In this document: piece after piece, positions 1 through 7,614 of the stretch
Numbering within the stretch: position 1 is the first letter of the stretch
How the letters are laid out: each line of letters opens with the position of its first letter
Source of the DNA: Candidatus Bathyarchaeota archaeon
Lineage (GTDB): Archaea > Thermoproteota > Bathyarchaeia > 40CM-2-53-6
Assembly: GCA_005888755.1 (NCBI GenBank)
Contig: VBBQ01000029.1
Coordinates: 1-47,546, forward strand
DNA length: 47,546 nucleotides
Direction: 5' to 3'
Program-made: the position numbers and the translations under genes
The notes under the pieces: generated by a model
Seen by the model: only the letters and a program-made list of their open reading frames with translations
What the model was told of the DNA's origin: nothing
Database searches by the model: none

Positions 1-1
1 A

Positions 2-994
2 TTGTACAAGCTTGCAGTGAGACGTGACCGGGACTTAGAAGACCCATCCTATTTTGAAACGATTCGACAAACAGCACCTCCCATCGCGATCAGCCCGGGA
101 AGCTTGGAGCGTGGGATGGACTTCGAGGGAGAAATTTCGCGGCTGACATTCAAAGATGTCGGGGGCATGGACGACGTCAAGGAACAATTCCGGATCAACA
201 TCATTCTCCCGTTGAAAAACCCCAAGTTGTTCCAAACCTACGGCAAGAGAGTAGGAGGTGGAATCCTACTGTTCGGTCCACCAGGCTGCGGTAAGACGTA
301 CCTCTCGCGCGCTCTAGCGGGAGAATGCAACGCTACCTTCTACGGAGTAGGAATCCATGAAATCCTAGACAAGTTCCTCGGAGAGAGCGAGAAGCACATG
401 CACAATCTCTTCGAAACGGCACGACGCAACGCCCCCGCTGTGATATTTCTTGACGAAATTGACTTGCTTGGGCATAAGCGGACAGACGACAGCTGGGGAA
501 GAGCCCTACGAGGAGCAACGAATGTCTTGCTAAGCGAACTGGACGAAGTTGGTAAGCCTGACAAGCCTATTCTGGTCATCGGAGCAACGAACACGCCATG
601 GAGCGTGGATACCGCACTTAGGCGCCCAGGCAGATTCGACAGGATAATTTTCGTCCCTCCACCTGATCAAACTGCGCGGGAGGAAATTCTGAAACTCCAT
701 TTGCGCGAGAAGCCAATTGAGGACGTAGACTATGCCAAGACTGCGTCCAAGCTCGACCAGTTCTCGGGAGCCGACATTCGAGACCTCGTCGATCGGGCTG
801 TAGAACTCGCTATTCGACGAGCAATGCGTTCGGGCAAAACTGAGCCAGTAACCAACCTCGACTTGTTAAGCATCGCTAAGGAGATGCGTCCGTCAACAAT
901 CGAATGGCTTGCGACCGCAAATGACTATGTCAGGTACAGCAATCAGAGTGGGCTGTACGATCGAGTGAAAGAGTACATCGACAAGAACTCCTAG
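2..994 (+). CDS. AAA+ ATPase (Cdc48/VPS4-like single module), 5'-partial
   Basis: This is an AAA+ ATPase module that would couple ATP hydrolysis to remodelling or unfolding of a protein partner in the cytoplasm. Walker A is GPPGCGKT (about residues 92-99), Walker B is VIFLDEID (147-154), sensor-1 Asn lies in GATNTP (about 197), and the arginine-finger region is RRPGRFDR (207-214). A small alpha-helical lid follows, with the usual GADI motif. The frame is open to the window edge and the first possible start is a TTG at base 2, so the true N-terminus, perhaps a substrate-binding domain, is probably outside. One ATPase domain is visible, unlike the two of Cdc48. The partner cannot be told. It sits left of a tRNA-Leu remnant, so it may be element cargo. 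Confidence 0.85.
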   Translation: MYKLAVRRDRDLEDPSYFETIRQTAPPIAISPGSLERGMDFEGEISRLTFKDVGGMDDVKEQFRINIILPLKNPKLFQTYGKRVGGGILLFGPPGCGKTYLSRALAGECNATFYGVGIHEILDKFLGESEKHMHNLFETARRNAPAVIFLDEIDLLGHKRTDDSWGRALRGATNVLLSELDEVGKPDKPILVIGATNTPWSVDTALRRPGRFDRIIFVPPPDQTAREEILKLHLREKPIEDVDYAKTASKLDQFSGADIRDLVDRAVELAIRRAMRSGKTEPVTNLDLLSIAKEMRPSTIEWLATANDYVRYSNQSGLYDRVKEYIDKNS

Positions 995-1213
995 CGGCGG
1001 TCCACCATCAGGAAGAAATGGGCGATAACGAGACCATTTTTCACAAATGGATGCGAACCAGCTCTGGTTCAACCTCCCCCCAGCACCATTCAAAATTGGT
1101 TATCTGGGCAAGATTCTTGCATTTCGGTAGTTCTAGACCGAAGTCTAAATCTAACCCTGTTTTCAGCTAGGACTTGTCACGTTCTCACCTGTAATATTAG
1201 AAGCTGTAGGTTT

Positions 1214-2395
1214 TTACAAGTCATCGCTGCTCTTCAACCATTCACCGAAGAGATTGTCTGGGAACACGTACGCTCCTCTCCCTCTTCTCACAATGATGCC
1301 CTTGTTCACCAAAAGACTGAGAGAATAGCCCACAGTGTCTTTATCCATGAACTGCTGGGCAGCAATCCCGCTCGGTTTGATATCTGAAGATCGAGCGAGT
1401 GCCCTGAGCACCTTCACCTCAGAAGGCGTCAAATCGTCAACGAATTCCTTGAAAGAAAGCTCGCCTTCCTTTCGAAGCACTCCATCAACTACACCTGACA
1501 ATTTCTCGGAACTCAGATCATTGAGCCCTTGAAGCTGAATCTCACTCCCGAGTAGCTGAAGGTTGTATGGGATGCCACTGCTGATTCTGTAGAGTTGTTC
1601 CCTGACGGCATCCCTTGTGAACTTCAGACCTGGTAAGTAGTGTTGAAGAAACTCTTTGTATTCGGACTCGGAGAATGGCTCGATCTCGCGTAGTAGAAGC
1701 TGTTTGTAGAATGGAGCGCTCTGTTTGGCGACAAGATTTCGCATGGTCTGGCGATATGAGCCAGAAATCACGAGTTTCGTGCGCTTGAACCCCTCGTAGA
1801 GAGTCCGAATGAGCTTGATCATACTATCGCCGATCTTCTGGTTCTTTGCCCCGTACGTTAGATCCACCAGCGAAGGGAACTCGTCGACGATCAGGACTGA
1901 GTTCGTCCTAGTCATCTCTCCTAGATGCTCAATCAACGAAAAGCATCCAGTCAACGCATCGTCAACATCACTTGCTTCCCTTCTCACGTAGGATATTGAA
2001 ACTTCGAGGTCGTCTGTGACCTTTGCTGACAACTTTAGGCTGTTTAGAAATCTCGTTAGGGCAGCTTTGCCCGTGACAAGGAGCTCTTCAAACTTGAACT
2101 TTGCGGGCAATCTGTTTCGGAAAGCGTTAAGGGCTGCACGATTCGCCACCCTGACAAATTCGTCTATCGTGTTCGGCGAGACACGCCATACAGACACATA
2201 AGCTACCGGGACCTTTCTGTTCTCTGTTAGTCTCCGTTCGACTTCTTTTAGGATACTCGTCTTCCCAATCCTTCGAACTCCGGAGAGTGAGTAGCCGATC
2301 TTGTTCCTGGATGAGAGTTGATTAACCAACTCTGAGGTTATTTCTTTTCTTCCTACGAAGTCATCCGCCAGCGCGGGCGTGAGTGTGAAAGCCAA
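1214..2395 (-). CDS. Archaeal P-loop ATPase (PF01637-like) with C-terminal winged helix
   Basis: This 393-residue protein belongs to the archaeal ATPase family of STAND/MNS-type P-loop NTPases. The N-terminus has the typical FVGRKEI entry motif at residues 13-19, Walker A is GVRRIGKTS (39-47) and Walker B is VLIVDEFPSL (167-176). A sensor-like VISGS strand follows. The C-terminal roughly 80 residues read as a winged-helix domain (TPSEVKVLRALA, then a beta wing RRGRGAYVF). Such ATPases are abundant in archaeal genomes and mobile elements and their roles are mostly unknown; DNA binding or defence are possible. It is convergent with the AAA+ gene to its left, with 219 bases between them and nothing recognisable there. 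Confidence 0.85.
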   Translation of the reverse strand: MAFTLTPALADDFVGRKEITSELVNQLSSRNKIGYSLSGVRRIGKTSILKEVERRLTENRKVPVAYVSVWRVSPNTIDEFVRVANRAALNAFRNRLPAKFKFEELLVTGKAALTRFLNSLKLSAKVTDDLEVSISYVRREASDVDDALTGCFSLIEHLGEMTRTNSVLIVDEFPSLVDLTYGAKNQKIGDSMIKLIRTLYEGFKRTKLVISGSYRQTMRNLVAKQSAPFYKQLLLREIEPFSESEYKEFLQHYLPGLKFTRDAVREQLYRISSGIPYNLQLLGSEIQLQGLNDLSSEKLSGVVDGVLRKEGELSFKEFVDDLTPSEVKVLRALARSSDIKPSGIAAQQFMDKDTVGYSLSLLVNKGIIVRRGRGAYVFPDNLFGEWLKSSDDL

Positions 2396-2589
2396 GACAG
2401 ATCGCTATAATTGTAAACATTACACGTTTTAAACTTTAAACGGTTATTGGGCACTGTAAAGTAGTTTGCTCCAGAGAAGCTCCTGTCTGTGCGACGACCG
2501 CTCTTTGGTGAGTTTTCATTCATGTAGACTCAGGCGAACAGGGCGATACGCTCTGTCTGAACGAAATTTGCCTTATATGTACTAGTAAA

Positions 2590-2618
2590 GTGGGGTCCAA
2601 ATCCCACCCCCCGCACCA
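2590..2618 (+). pseudogene. tRNA-Leu 3'-end remnant (T-arm, acceptor 3' strand, CCA); candidate attachment site
   Basis: The stretch reads as the last third of an archaeal tRNA-Leu gene. A 5-bp T-stem (GTGGG/CCCAC) encloses a T-loop of 8 rather than 7 bases, followed by the 7-base acceptor strand CCCCCGC, discriminator A and an encoded CCA. The matching 5' acceptor strand GCGGGGG and the D and anticodon arms are absent from the roughly 190 bases upstream. Archaeal integrases commonly recombine into tRNA 3' ends and leave such a displaced fragment at the far boundary. By that geometry the element would extend left, with the intact tRNA beyond the window. No integrase is visible here. Confidence 0.6.
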
Positions 2619-2661
2619 ACAGGTTGGGTAGCTATTGGAAAAACATCTTTCCAAGTAGAGA

Positions 2662-3528
2662 TTAGGGAGAGCCAGTGAGATGAGTCAAAGTGTTGGAGGC
2701 AGGGCTCGCCTTGACTTCTCTCCAAGTGACGATCATTACCGGAATGATCACACCTATCATGAAGGCTAGAACTATCAGATTCCCAAAATCCAGCGGAATC
2801 GTGTCTTGTATACCAGTTCGGAAGAGTATTCCCGCGACGATGAATATTATCCCGCCGTAAAATAAGCTGCGTGCCCCTGCTCTTGTGCCGAAGAGCTGGA
2901 CTCGTTCTGGACCCCACCTCTTCGCGATTTGGAGGACACCGCCAAACACCGAACCGATTGCAAGCAACACTATCAGCGTGCCGAACCCAAATGCGGCCCC
3001 GGGTGCGAATCCAAGATATGCAGCCGGCATCGCTGGAACAGCGACTAGATAGATGAAGGTGGTGAATAGGCCTGTGTCGACGCCGAACCCGGCGATGAAC
3101 CCGTGGATCACGCACCAGTGTGTAGGGACTCGTCTTGAGACTCCTTTCTCGTCATAATGTGTTCCACCACGAGTACGCAGGAATCGGGCCAATGGGTGCC
3201 AAGATGGCAACTTCCCGTGTAGTATCAAGTATCCCGCGATAGTCATGGCGATTCCCACAGCAACGTAGACAAGCGCGTTCAACCCTTCATTGAAGGCGAG
3301 ATAACTAGCGAGGGCAAAGTAGACGAGCTGAGCCATGATCGCGCGCTGAAGCGTAAAAGCTGAGGCGAAGAACACGCCTGAGAGCATTCCCCCTCTCCCC
3401 GTCGCTGAGCCCACAGAATAGCTGAAAGTGATAGGCCATGTGTGCTCGTCCGGAATAACTCCGTGGAGTACTCCAAGACCCAGAGAACCCAACAGAAGAA
3501 CGATCCATTCCGGGAGAGGAGGGATCAC
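2662..3528 (-). CDS. Membrane permease, probable nickel/cobalt transporter (NiCoT/NicO-like)
   Basis: This is a 288-residue integral membrane protein with about seven hydrophobic segments. The first segment carries HGVIPDEHTW at residues 22-31, which resembles the HX4D(X)H metal-selectivity motif of NiCoT/NicO nickel-cobalt transporters. A second motif, HGFIAGFGVDTG, lies in a later segment, and there is no long His-rich loop. It is divergent from a NikR-like regulator, with an inverted repeat overlapping its own putative TATA region, which strongly suggests Ni-dependent repression of uptake. Direction (uptake or export) and metal are inferred from context. The ATG start at 3528 lies close behind the AT-rich promoter. 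Confidence 0.65.
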   Translation of the reverse strand: MIPPLPEWIVLLLGSLGLGVLHGVIPDEHTWPITFSYSVGSATGRGGMLSGVFFASAFTLQRAIMAQLVYFALASYLAFNEGLNALVYVAVGIAMTIAGYLILHGKLPSWHPLARFLRTRGGTHYDEKGVSRRVPTHWCVIHGFIAGFGVDTGLFTTFIYLVAVPAMPAAYLGFAPGAAFGFGTLIVLLAIGSVFGGVLQIAKRWGPERVQLFGTRAGARSLFYGGIIFIVAGILFRTGIQDTIPLDFGNLIVLAFMIGVIIPVMIVTWREVKASPASNTLTHLTGSP

Positions 3529-3550
3529 GGCAAGCGAGATGGGAATGGAA

Positions 3551-3578
3551 TTATTAAGTATTTTCTGGAATTTAATAA
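3551..3578. promoter_or_regulatory. 28-bp inverted repeat, candidate NikR operator
   Basis: TTATTAA at 3551-3557 and its exact reverse complement TTAATAA at 3572-3578 are separated by 14 bases, giving a 28-bp dyad in the divergent promoter region between the permease (start 3528) and the NikR-like gene (start 3630). The E. coli NikR operator is also a 28-bp dyad (6-16-6). On the minus strand the left arm lies about 23-29 bases before the permease ATG, where a leaderless gene's TATA box would be. The arms are AT-rich, so the dyad may partly be TATA sequence by chance. Confidence 0.4.
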
Positions 3579-3629
3579 GACTGATATAAGGGAGAGGCTG
3601 AAAGTTACTAGTCGTACGAGGACGAACAG

Positions 3630-4013
3630 ATGCCGATCGTTAGCGTCTCCTTACCGAGTGAACTCATCGATTCAATGGCCGTGATTCAGGAATCGCAAGG
3701 ATACGCAGGAAGGTCCGACGTAGTCAGAGCTGCGATACGCCTCCTGCTATCCGACACTAGGGAGAAAGGGTCGTTTGCTGGGCGGGTCACAGCAATTCTT
3801 GTGGTTACACATGACGAATCCAATGAAGAACCGATCACTCGGCTAAAGCACACCTACGACGACATCGTTCGAACACACATTCACAATAAGTTGGGCCAAA
3901 ACAATTGCTTCGAGCTCTTTTTGCTAGAGGGAGAGGGGAAGAAGATCGCCTCAATGACTAGCGCATTCCAGAAGGAGAGAAAGCTGAGAAGCGTTAAGCT
4001 TCTCGTAATATAG
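3630..4013 (+). CDS. nikR: NikR-like nickel-responsive transcriptional regulator
   Basis: This 127-residue protein has an N-terminal ribbon-helix-helix DNA-binding domain (IVSVSLPSELID, then GRSDVVRAAIRLLL, residues 3-40) and a C-terminal ACT-like regulatory domain starting with GRVTAILVV at 51. Candidate Ni ligands are His74, His83, His85 and Cys93. They match the order of the E. coli NikR ligands (His76, His87, His89, Cys95), although the Cys is two residues further from the His pair. NikR tetramers repress Ni-uptake genes when nickel is bound, and the divergent permease is the obvious target. A TATA-like GATATAAG lies at about 3583-3590. A Co- or Zn-responsive role is possible. Confidence 0.8.
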   Translation: MPIVSVSLPSELIDSMAVIQESQGYAGRSDVVRAAIRLLLSDTREKGSFAGRVTAILVVTHDESNEEPITRLKHTYDDIVRTHIHNKLGQNNCFELFLLEGEGKKIASMTSAFQKERKLRSVKLLVI

Positions 4014-4132
4014 GCATGGGCTAACGAAGGTTCGGTAGCTAGAAATCGTGCCCGCAAGACCGGATATTAGAAGAACCAGAGAGTCTCCTAATTTGCCAGC
4101 TGGATGGAATCGTTTATTCAGGAACTTACGAC

Positions 4133-4954
4133 TTAACCTGCGTGAAACAGGGCCGCGAAGTAGATTACTAGCAGGCCGAGCCCGAGCAAGAGAGCTATCC
4201 TGATCGACTCTTTGGAGCTTCCTGGTTGCGTGTTGTCGAACAATGGTCCAGCGAGCCTTACGGCAGCGTAGATTGACGTTCCGGTTCCGAGGGCGTAGAA
4301 ATAGCTGGTGTTGTAGGCCAGGTAGTAGCCACTGGCGGCACCGATAAGCGAGGGAATCGCGAACGTTATGCTCAACAGGAGAAGATCTCTCAGGTAGCCC
4401 GCGGGCCTCCGACCATGATCCTTGGCGTATGCGCAGTAGCAAGCACCTATCATCATTGGTTCAAGCGCCTTGTGCAAGATGTATGCCACAGCCGCGTTTA
4501 GTCCTCCTCCGGTAGGCCCACCAAATGCATCGAGCAATGCTGTGCTGGTTGTCTGAGAGGCGAGAGTTCCAAAAGCCGCTCCCTCGCCAAGTCCATGAAT
4601 TCCCACTGACGTTGCTATCAGCAAAGGAATCGCAATTCCAAATTTTCCAATCGCTAGCTGAGGAGCGAAAATATTCCGATTACGATCGACCGAAAAGAAC
4701 ACAACAAGGCCGACCACAAAGAGCCCAACGGTTGCAATCTGAGCCAAGCTTGCCGAGAAGGCGTCAACAACATCAAGACCTGCTGAACCGCCTATCGTGT
4801 CGACGAAAAACCAGAGAAAAATGCCTAGTGCAAAGGCGGCTAGATACCTTGCCTTCAAGGCCTTCCCTGCCATAACAATCATGACTAGCCCAACGAAGGC
4901 GGGAACTAGAGTTGCTGCGGTCCACGGAAGGAAGCTATCAAGGAATCCTATCAT
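4133..4954 (-). CDS. ZIP-like metal transporter
   Basis: This is a 273-residue membrane protein with about eight hydrophobic segments. Two metal-site motifs typical of ZIP permeases are visible: HGLGEG at residues 120-125 (compare HNxxEG in TM4) and HKALEP at 161-166 (compare HExPHE or HNxxEG in TM5). His120, Glu124, His161 and Glu165 would form the intramembrane binuclear site. Length fits GufA-like ZIP proteins. It lies just beyond the NikR-like gene in convergent orientation, so it may belong to the same metal-homeostasis set. Whether it moves zinc, iron, nickel or another ion cannot be read from sequence. Confidence 0.65.
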   Translation of the reverse strand: MIGFLDSFLPWTAATLVPAFVGLVMIVMAGKALKARYLAAFALGIFLWFFVDTIGGSAGLDVVDAFSASLAQIATVGLFVVGLVVFFSVDRNRNIFAPQLAIGKFGIAIPLLIATSVGIHGLGEGAAFGTLASQTTSTALLDAFGGPTGGGLNAAVAYILHKALEPMMIGACYCAYAKDHGRRPAGYLRDLLLLSITFAIPSLIGAASGYYLAYNTSYFYALGTGTSIYAAVRLAGPLFDNTQPGSSKESIRIALLLGLGLLVIYFAALFHAG

Positions 4955-5005
4955 GGCTAGCCTCGGTAGATAGTCACAAATTGAACTAAAGGGGGTTTGG
5001 GCCGA

Positions 5006-5773
5006 CTATAGCTTAGAGTACCAAATGTAACAGATGGTTCCGAGCAAGGCGAAGGCTAGGGAAGGTCCTGCGAGAGTCGCGATAGACCCCAGTGAATCGC
5101 CGGCAGGAACTTGTGCAAAGGCGATGGGAGATAATTGCCTGAACGCCTGAATGGCCCATGTCATTGGGTTCGACGATACAATCGGGGCTAGAAAGCTGGG
5201 AAATACGCTTACTTGGTAGAAGAGGGCGCTGAGAAAGGACAGGTAGAGCTGGATTGCACTTCTGACGGTGACCCACGTTTCTATGCTTGAAGAGAACGCC
5301 GAGATAGCCATGGAGAGCCCGACTATTCCAAGCGAGAAGAGGCCTACTATCAGGTAGGCCACGAAAATTTTCGGAGTGAAAAGTATGTCGTACAGGTAGC
5401 ATATGACAAGGGTCCCAGGGAACGTCGCGATCACACTTCTAACAACCCCGCCTAGGACCCTTGAGAAAGCGAGAACCGGCCGTTGCACCGGAAGAGTCAG
5501 AAGGTACGATGTCAGGTCTTTGATGTACTTCTCACGCCAAACGTCTCTGCCTGATTGGAAGGCCGCCACCATGGCGGTTATCAGATTTGAGCCGGGCGCG
5601 ATAAAGAGGAAGTAGTTGGCGCCTTGGCCCGTAACGAGCCGGCCGAAGGTCGCGGCCGTCACAAAAAGGTCAATCGCGAAATTTGCAAACATTATCGCGA
5701 CAAGAAACGCGTCGGAAAAGAGAATCCTCACATCCCGTTCGATGATTAGCGGGATGAGTCGAGTATTGCTCAC
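5006..5773 (-). CDS. ABC-2 type transporter permease, subunit 2
   Basis: This 255-residue membrane protein has six hydrophobic segments and the ABC2_membrane layout: a cytoplasmic N-terminus, a helix pair, an amphipathic coupling segment (FQSGRDVWREKYIKDL), then four helices. The coupling segment and the QRPVLAFSRVLGG run match the intracellular loop that contacts the ATPase. It is the last gene of a three-gene leftward operon. Its start overlaps the stop of the upstream permease by four bases (ATGA), implying coupled translation and heterodimer formation. The substrate is unknown; ABC-2 exporters move drugs, lipids or glycan precursors. Confidence 0.85.
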   Translation of the reverse strand: MSNTRLIPLIIERDVRILFSDAFLVAIMFANFAIDLFVTAATFGRLVTGQGANYFLFIAPGSNLITAMVAAFQSGRDVWREKYIKDLTSYLLTLPVQRPVLAFSRVLGGVVRSVIATFPGTLVICYLYDILFTPKIFVAYLIVGLFSLGIVGLSMAISAFSSSIETWVTVRSAIQLYLSFLSALFYQVSVFPSFLAPIVSSNPMTWAIQAFRQLSPIAFAQVPAGDSLGSIATLAGPSLAFALLGTICYIWYSKL

Positions 5774-6582
5774 CCGTATATTCCTCCTTCGAGACGGCGG
5801 AAATAGAACGCTGCGCCCAGCCCAAGAAAAATTACGACGAACGCTACCAGCCCTGCCAGGGCGGGAAGGTCCAGAGTGAACCCGACGAGTGACATCCGTG
5901 CTGTATCAGCGGCAAACGAAACCGGCGAGAAGGGAGCGAACAACGAAACATAGAACGGCATGAAAGTTATCGGATAGAGAGCCGTGCTTCCCCTCGACAC
6001 AGCGAGCTCGAGAAGAGCGAGAACCACGTCGAATCTGTTGGCACTCTTCACGCTCACTGCCACGGTTATCGACATACCAGTAACGCCAAAAGCCAAGAGG
6101 AATAGAGCGAGAAGAGCTGTGAGAATCGACAGTGGCTGAGTAAATCCCCAGACAAAAGCGACGATTAGAAACATCGGTATAGTGTAGATTATCGCTCTCA
6201 TCGCTCCGCCGAGAGCTCGTCCAATGATAAACTCCCTTCTTGGTATAGGGAGCGTTAGGAGATAATCGAGTACTCCTTCTTCCGCTTCTTCGAAGATGTC
6301 GTAGCCGATAACAAACGAGATCGACGCGATCGTCGCTACCACGCTCCCAACCGCGTAGTATTCGAAGAAATTGAGCCCTGGAATATGGATGAGTCCGCTA
6401 ATGAGGAAGGCGAAGACAAAGAGCTGTATGATGAAGGCCAGTGCTCGGGTTATGATGATCCAAGGAGTGCGGAAAAGGACCGATACATCTCTGAGAGCCA
6501 TCTGAACGATGAGATGGGTGGGCGATTTTTCGGCTATGGCGGTCTTACTCAAGCCGTTGCCCAGTGTAGGTGAGGAAGACAT
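5770..6582 (-). CDS. ABC-2 type transporter permease, subunit 1
   Basis: This 270-residue protein has six hydrophobic segments and a coupling loop EEAEEGVLDYLLTLPIPRREFIIGRALGG (read in parts across about residues 95-125) that resembles the same region of the second permease, so the two are paralogous half-channels. Its 5' end overlaps the ATPase gene by 38 bases, so the first dozen residues could be trimmed if a later start is used. The role is export of an unknown compound together with the partner permease and the ATPase. Confidence 0.83.
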   Translation of the reverse strand: MSSSPTLGNGLSKTAIAEKSPTHLIVQMALRDVSVLFRTPWIIITRALAFIIQLFVFAFLISGLIHIPGLNFFEYYAVGSVVATIASISFVIGYDIFEEAEEGVLDYLLTLPIPRREFIIGRALGGAMRAIIYTIPMFLIVAFVWGFTQPLSILTALLALFLLAFGVTGMSITVAVSVKSANRFDVVLALLELAVSRGSTALYPITFMPFYVSLFAPFSPVSFAADTARMSLVGFTLDLPALAGLVAFVVIFLGLGAAFYFRRLEGGIYG

Positions 6583-7480
6583 CTTCCAGACTAACCTCCT
6601 TCAGTTTGACGCTTTCGATCTTGAACCCTTGAGTGTTTAGAGTATCAACTATCTTAGGCAGAAGAAGTGTGCCGGAGTTTAGGAAGACCAGGATCTTGTT
6701 ATCTTGTTTCTTGACATCATGGATCTCGGGGAACTTGGTTAACATGTCAGGCCTGAATTCGGACCCATCATCTAGTGTAAGCTCTAACACTTCTCCGCCC
6801 TTCACAGTTCCCTTCAACTGCTCCGGAGTTTCACTCGCAACCAGCTTACCCTTGTTCACTATCGCAACTCTCTCGGAGAGACGTTCAGCCTCGTCCATCA
6901 TGTTCGTGGCAACAATTACAGTCGAACCCTCATCCCTCAGTTGGCGGATCATCTTCCACACCAGCAACCTGCTCGGAACGTCAAGGAAAGCTGTAGGTTC
7001 GTCAAAGACCGCTATGCTTGGCCGCTGAACAAGTATCTTCGCATCCTCCACCTTCTTCTTCATCCCTCCACTCATCAGCCATGTCCGCTTCTTGCGTGAA
7101 TCCCAGAGATCGAGAGCCTTCAAAGCCTCCTCGACTCTCCTTCTCCTCTCGTCCTTGTCAAGCGTCGTGGTCATCTTGAGGTGCCAGTTCAACACCTCGA
7201 ACCCACTCAGGATACCATCCACGCGGGGGTCCTGAAACGCGATTCCGATGAGTCTCCTAACCTCGTTAGGATGCTTCACAACGTCAAAGCCGTTGACCGT
7301 TATCGTTCCGCTCGTAGGGCGATAGACCGTTCCCATCATAAGCATCAGAGTGGTTTTTCCGGCACCGTTCGGTCCGAGAAGCCCTAGAATCTCCCCATCC
7401 TTGATGGTGATCGAGAAATCCTTGACGGCGTCAAGGCTGCCGAAACGCTTTCCAGTCCTCTCGAACGTTATCAAGGACAA
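6545..7480 (-). CDS. ABC transporter ATP-binding protein (DrrA/NodI-type)
   Basis: This 311-residue ATPase energises the two adjacent ABC-2 permeases. Visible motifs are Walker A GPNGAGKTT (about 36-44), Q-loop AFQDP, signature LMSGGMKKK in place of the usual LSGGxxQR, and Walker B IAVFDEPTAFLD. The H-loop position reads VATNMMDEAE, with Asn where nearly all family members have the switch His. The roughly 90 residues after the ABC core form the DUF4162-like tail of DrrA-type exporters. It is the first gene of the leftward operon. ATPase activity may be slow or atypical given the Asn. Confidence 0.9.
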   Translation of the reverse strand: MSLITFERTGKRFGSLDAVKDFSITIKDGEILGLLGPNGAGKTTLMLMMGTVYRPTSGTITVNGFDVVKHPNEVRRLIGIAFQDPRVDGILSGFEVLNWHLKMTTTLDKDERRRRVEEALKALDLWDSRKKRTWLMSGGMKKKVEDAKILVQRPSIAVFDEPTAFLDVPSRLLVWKMIRQLRDEGSTVIVATNMMDEAERLSERVAIVNKGKLVASETPEQLKGTVKGGEVLELTLDDGSEFRPDMLTKFPEIHDVKKQDNKILVFLNSGTLLLPKIVDTLNTQGFKIESVKLKEVSLEDVFLTYTGQRLE

Positions 7481-7614
7481 CCAGTCCTATGTTGTGAAAC
7501 CGCAGGGAACACGGGCACGCAGTCTTGCACAGCGAATCGAATGGGGAGCCGGATAAAAACCCGCGACTCCGTGACGTACGCTTTTGAAGAGGCCCAGAGC
7601 AGGGCTCGACCAAG

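Noticed and set aside
2582-3115. 177-codon minus-strand frame overlapping the nickel permease
   Set aside because: It is a different frame of the same strand, rich in Arg/His/Ser with no domain; the permease frame has clear membrane helices.
4525-4875. 116-codon plus-strand frame antisense to the ZIP-like gene
   Set aside because: The residue pattern is that of an antisense reading; the minus frame has transmembrane helices and metal motifs.
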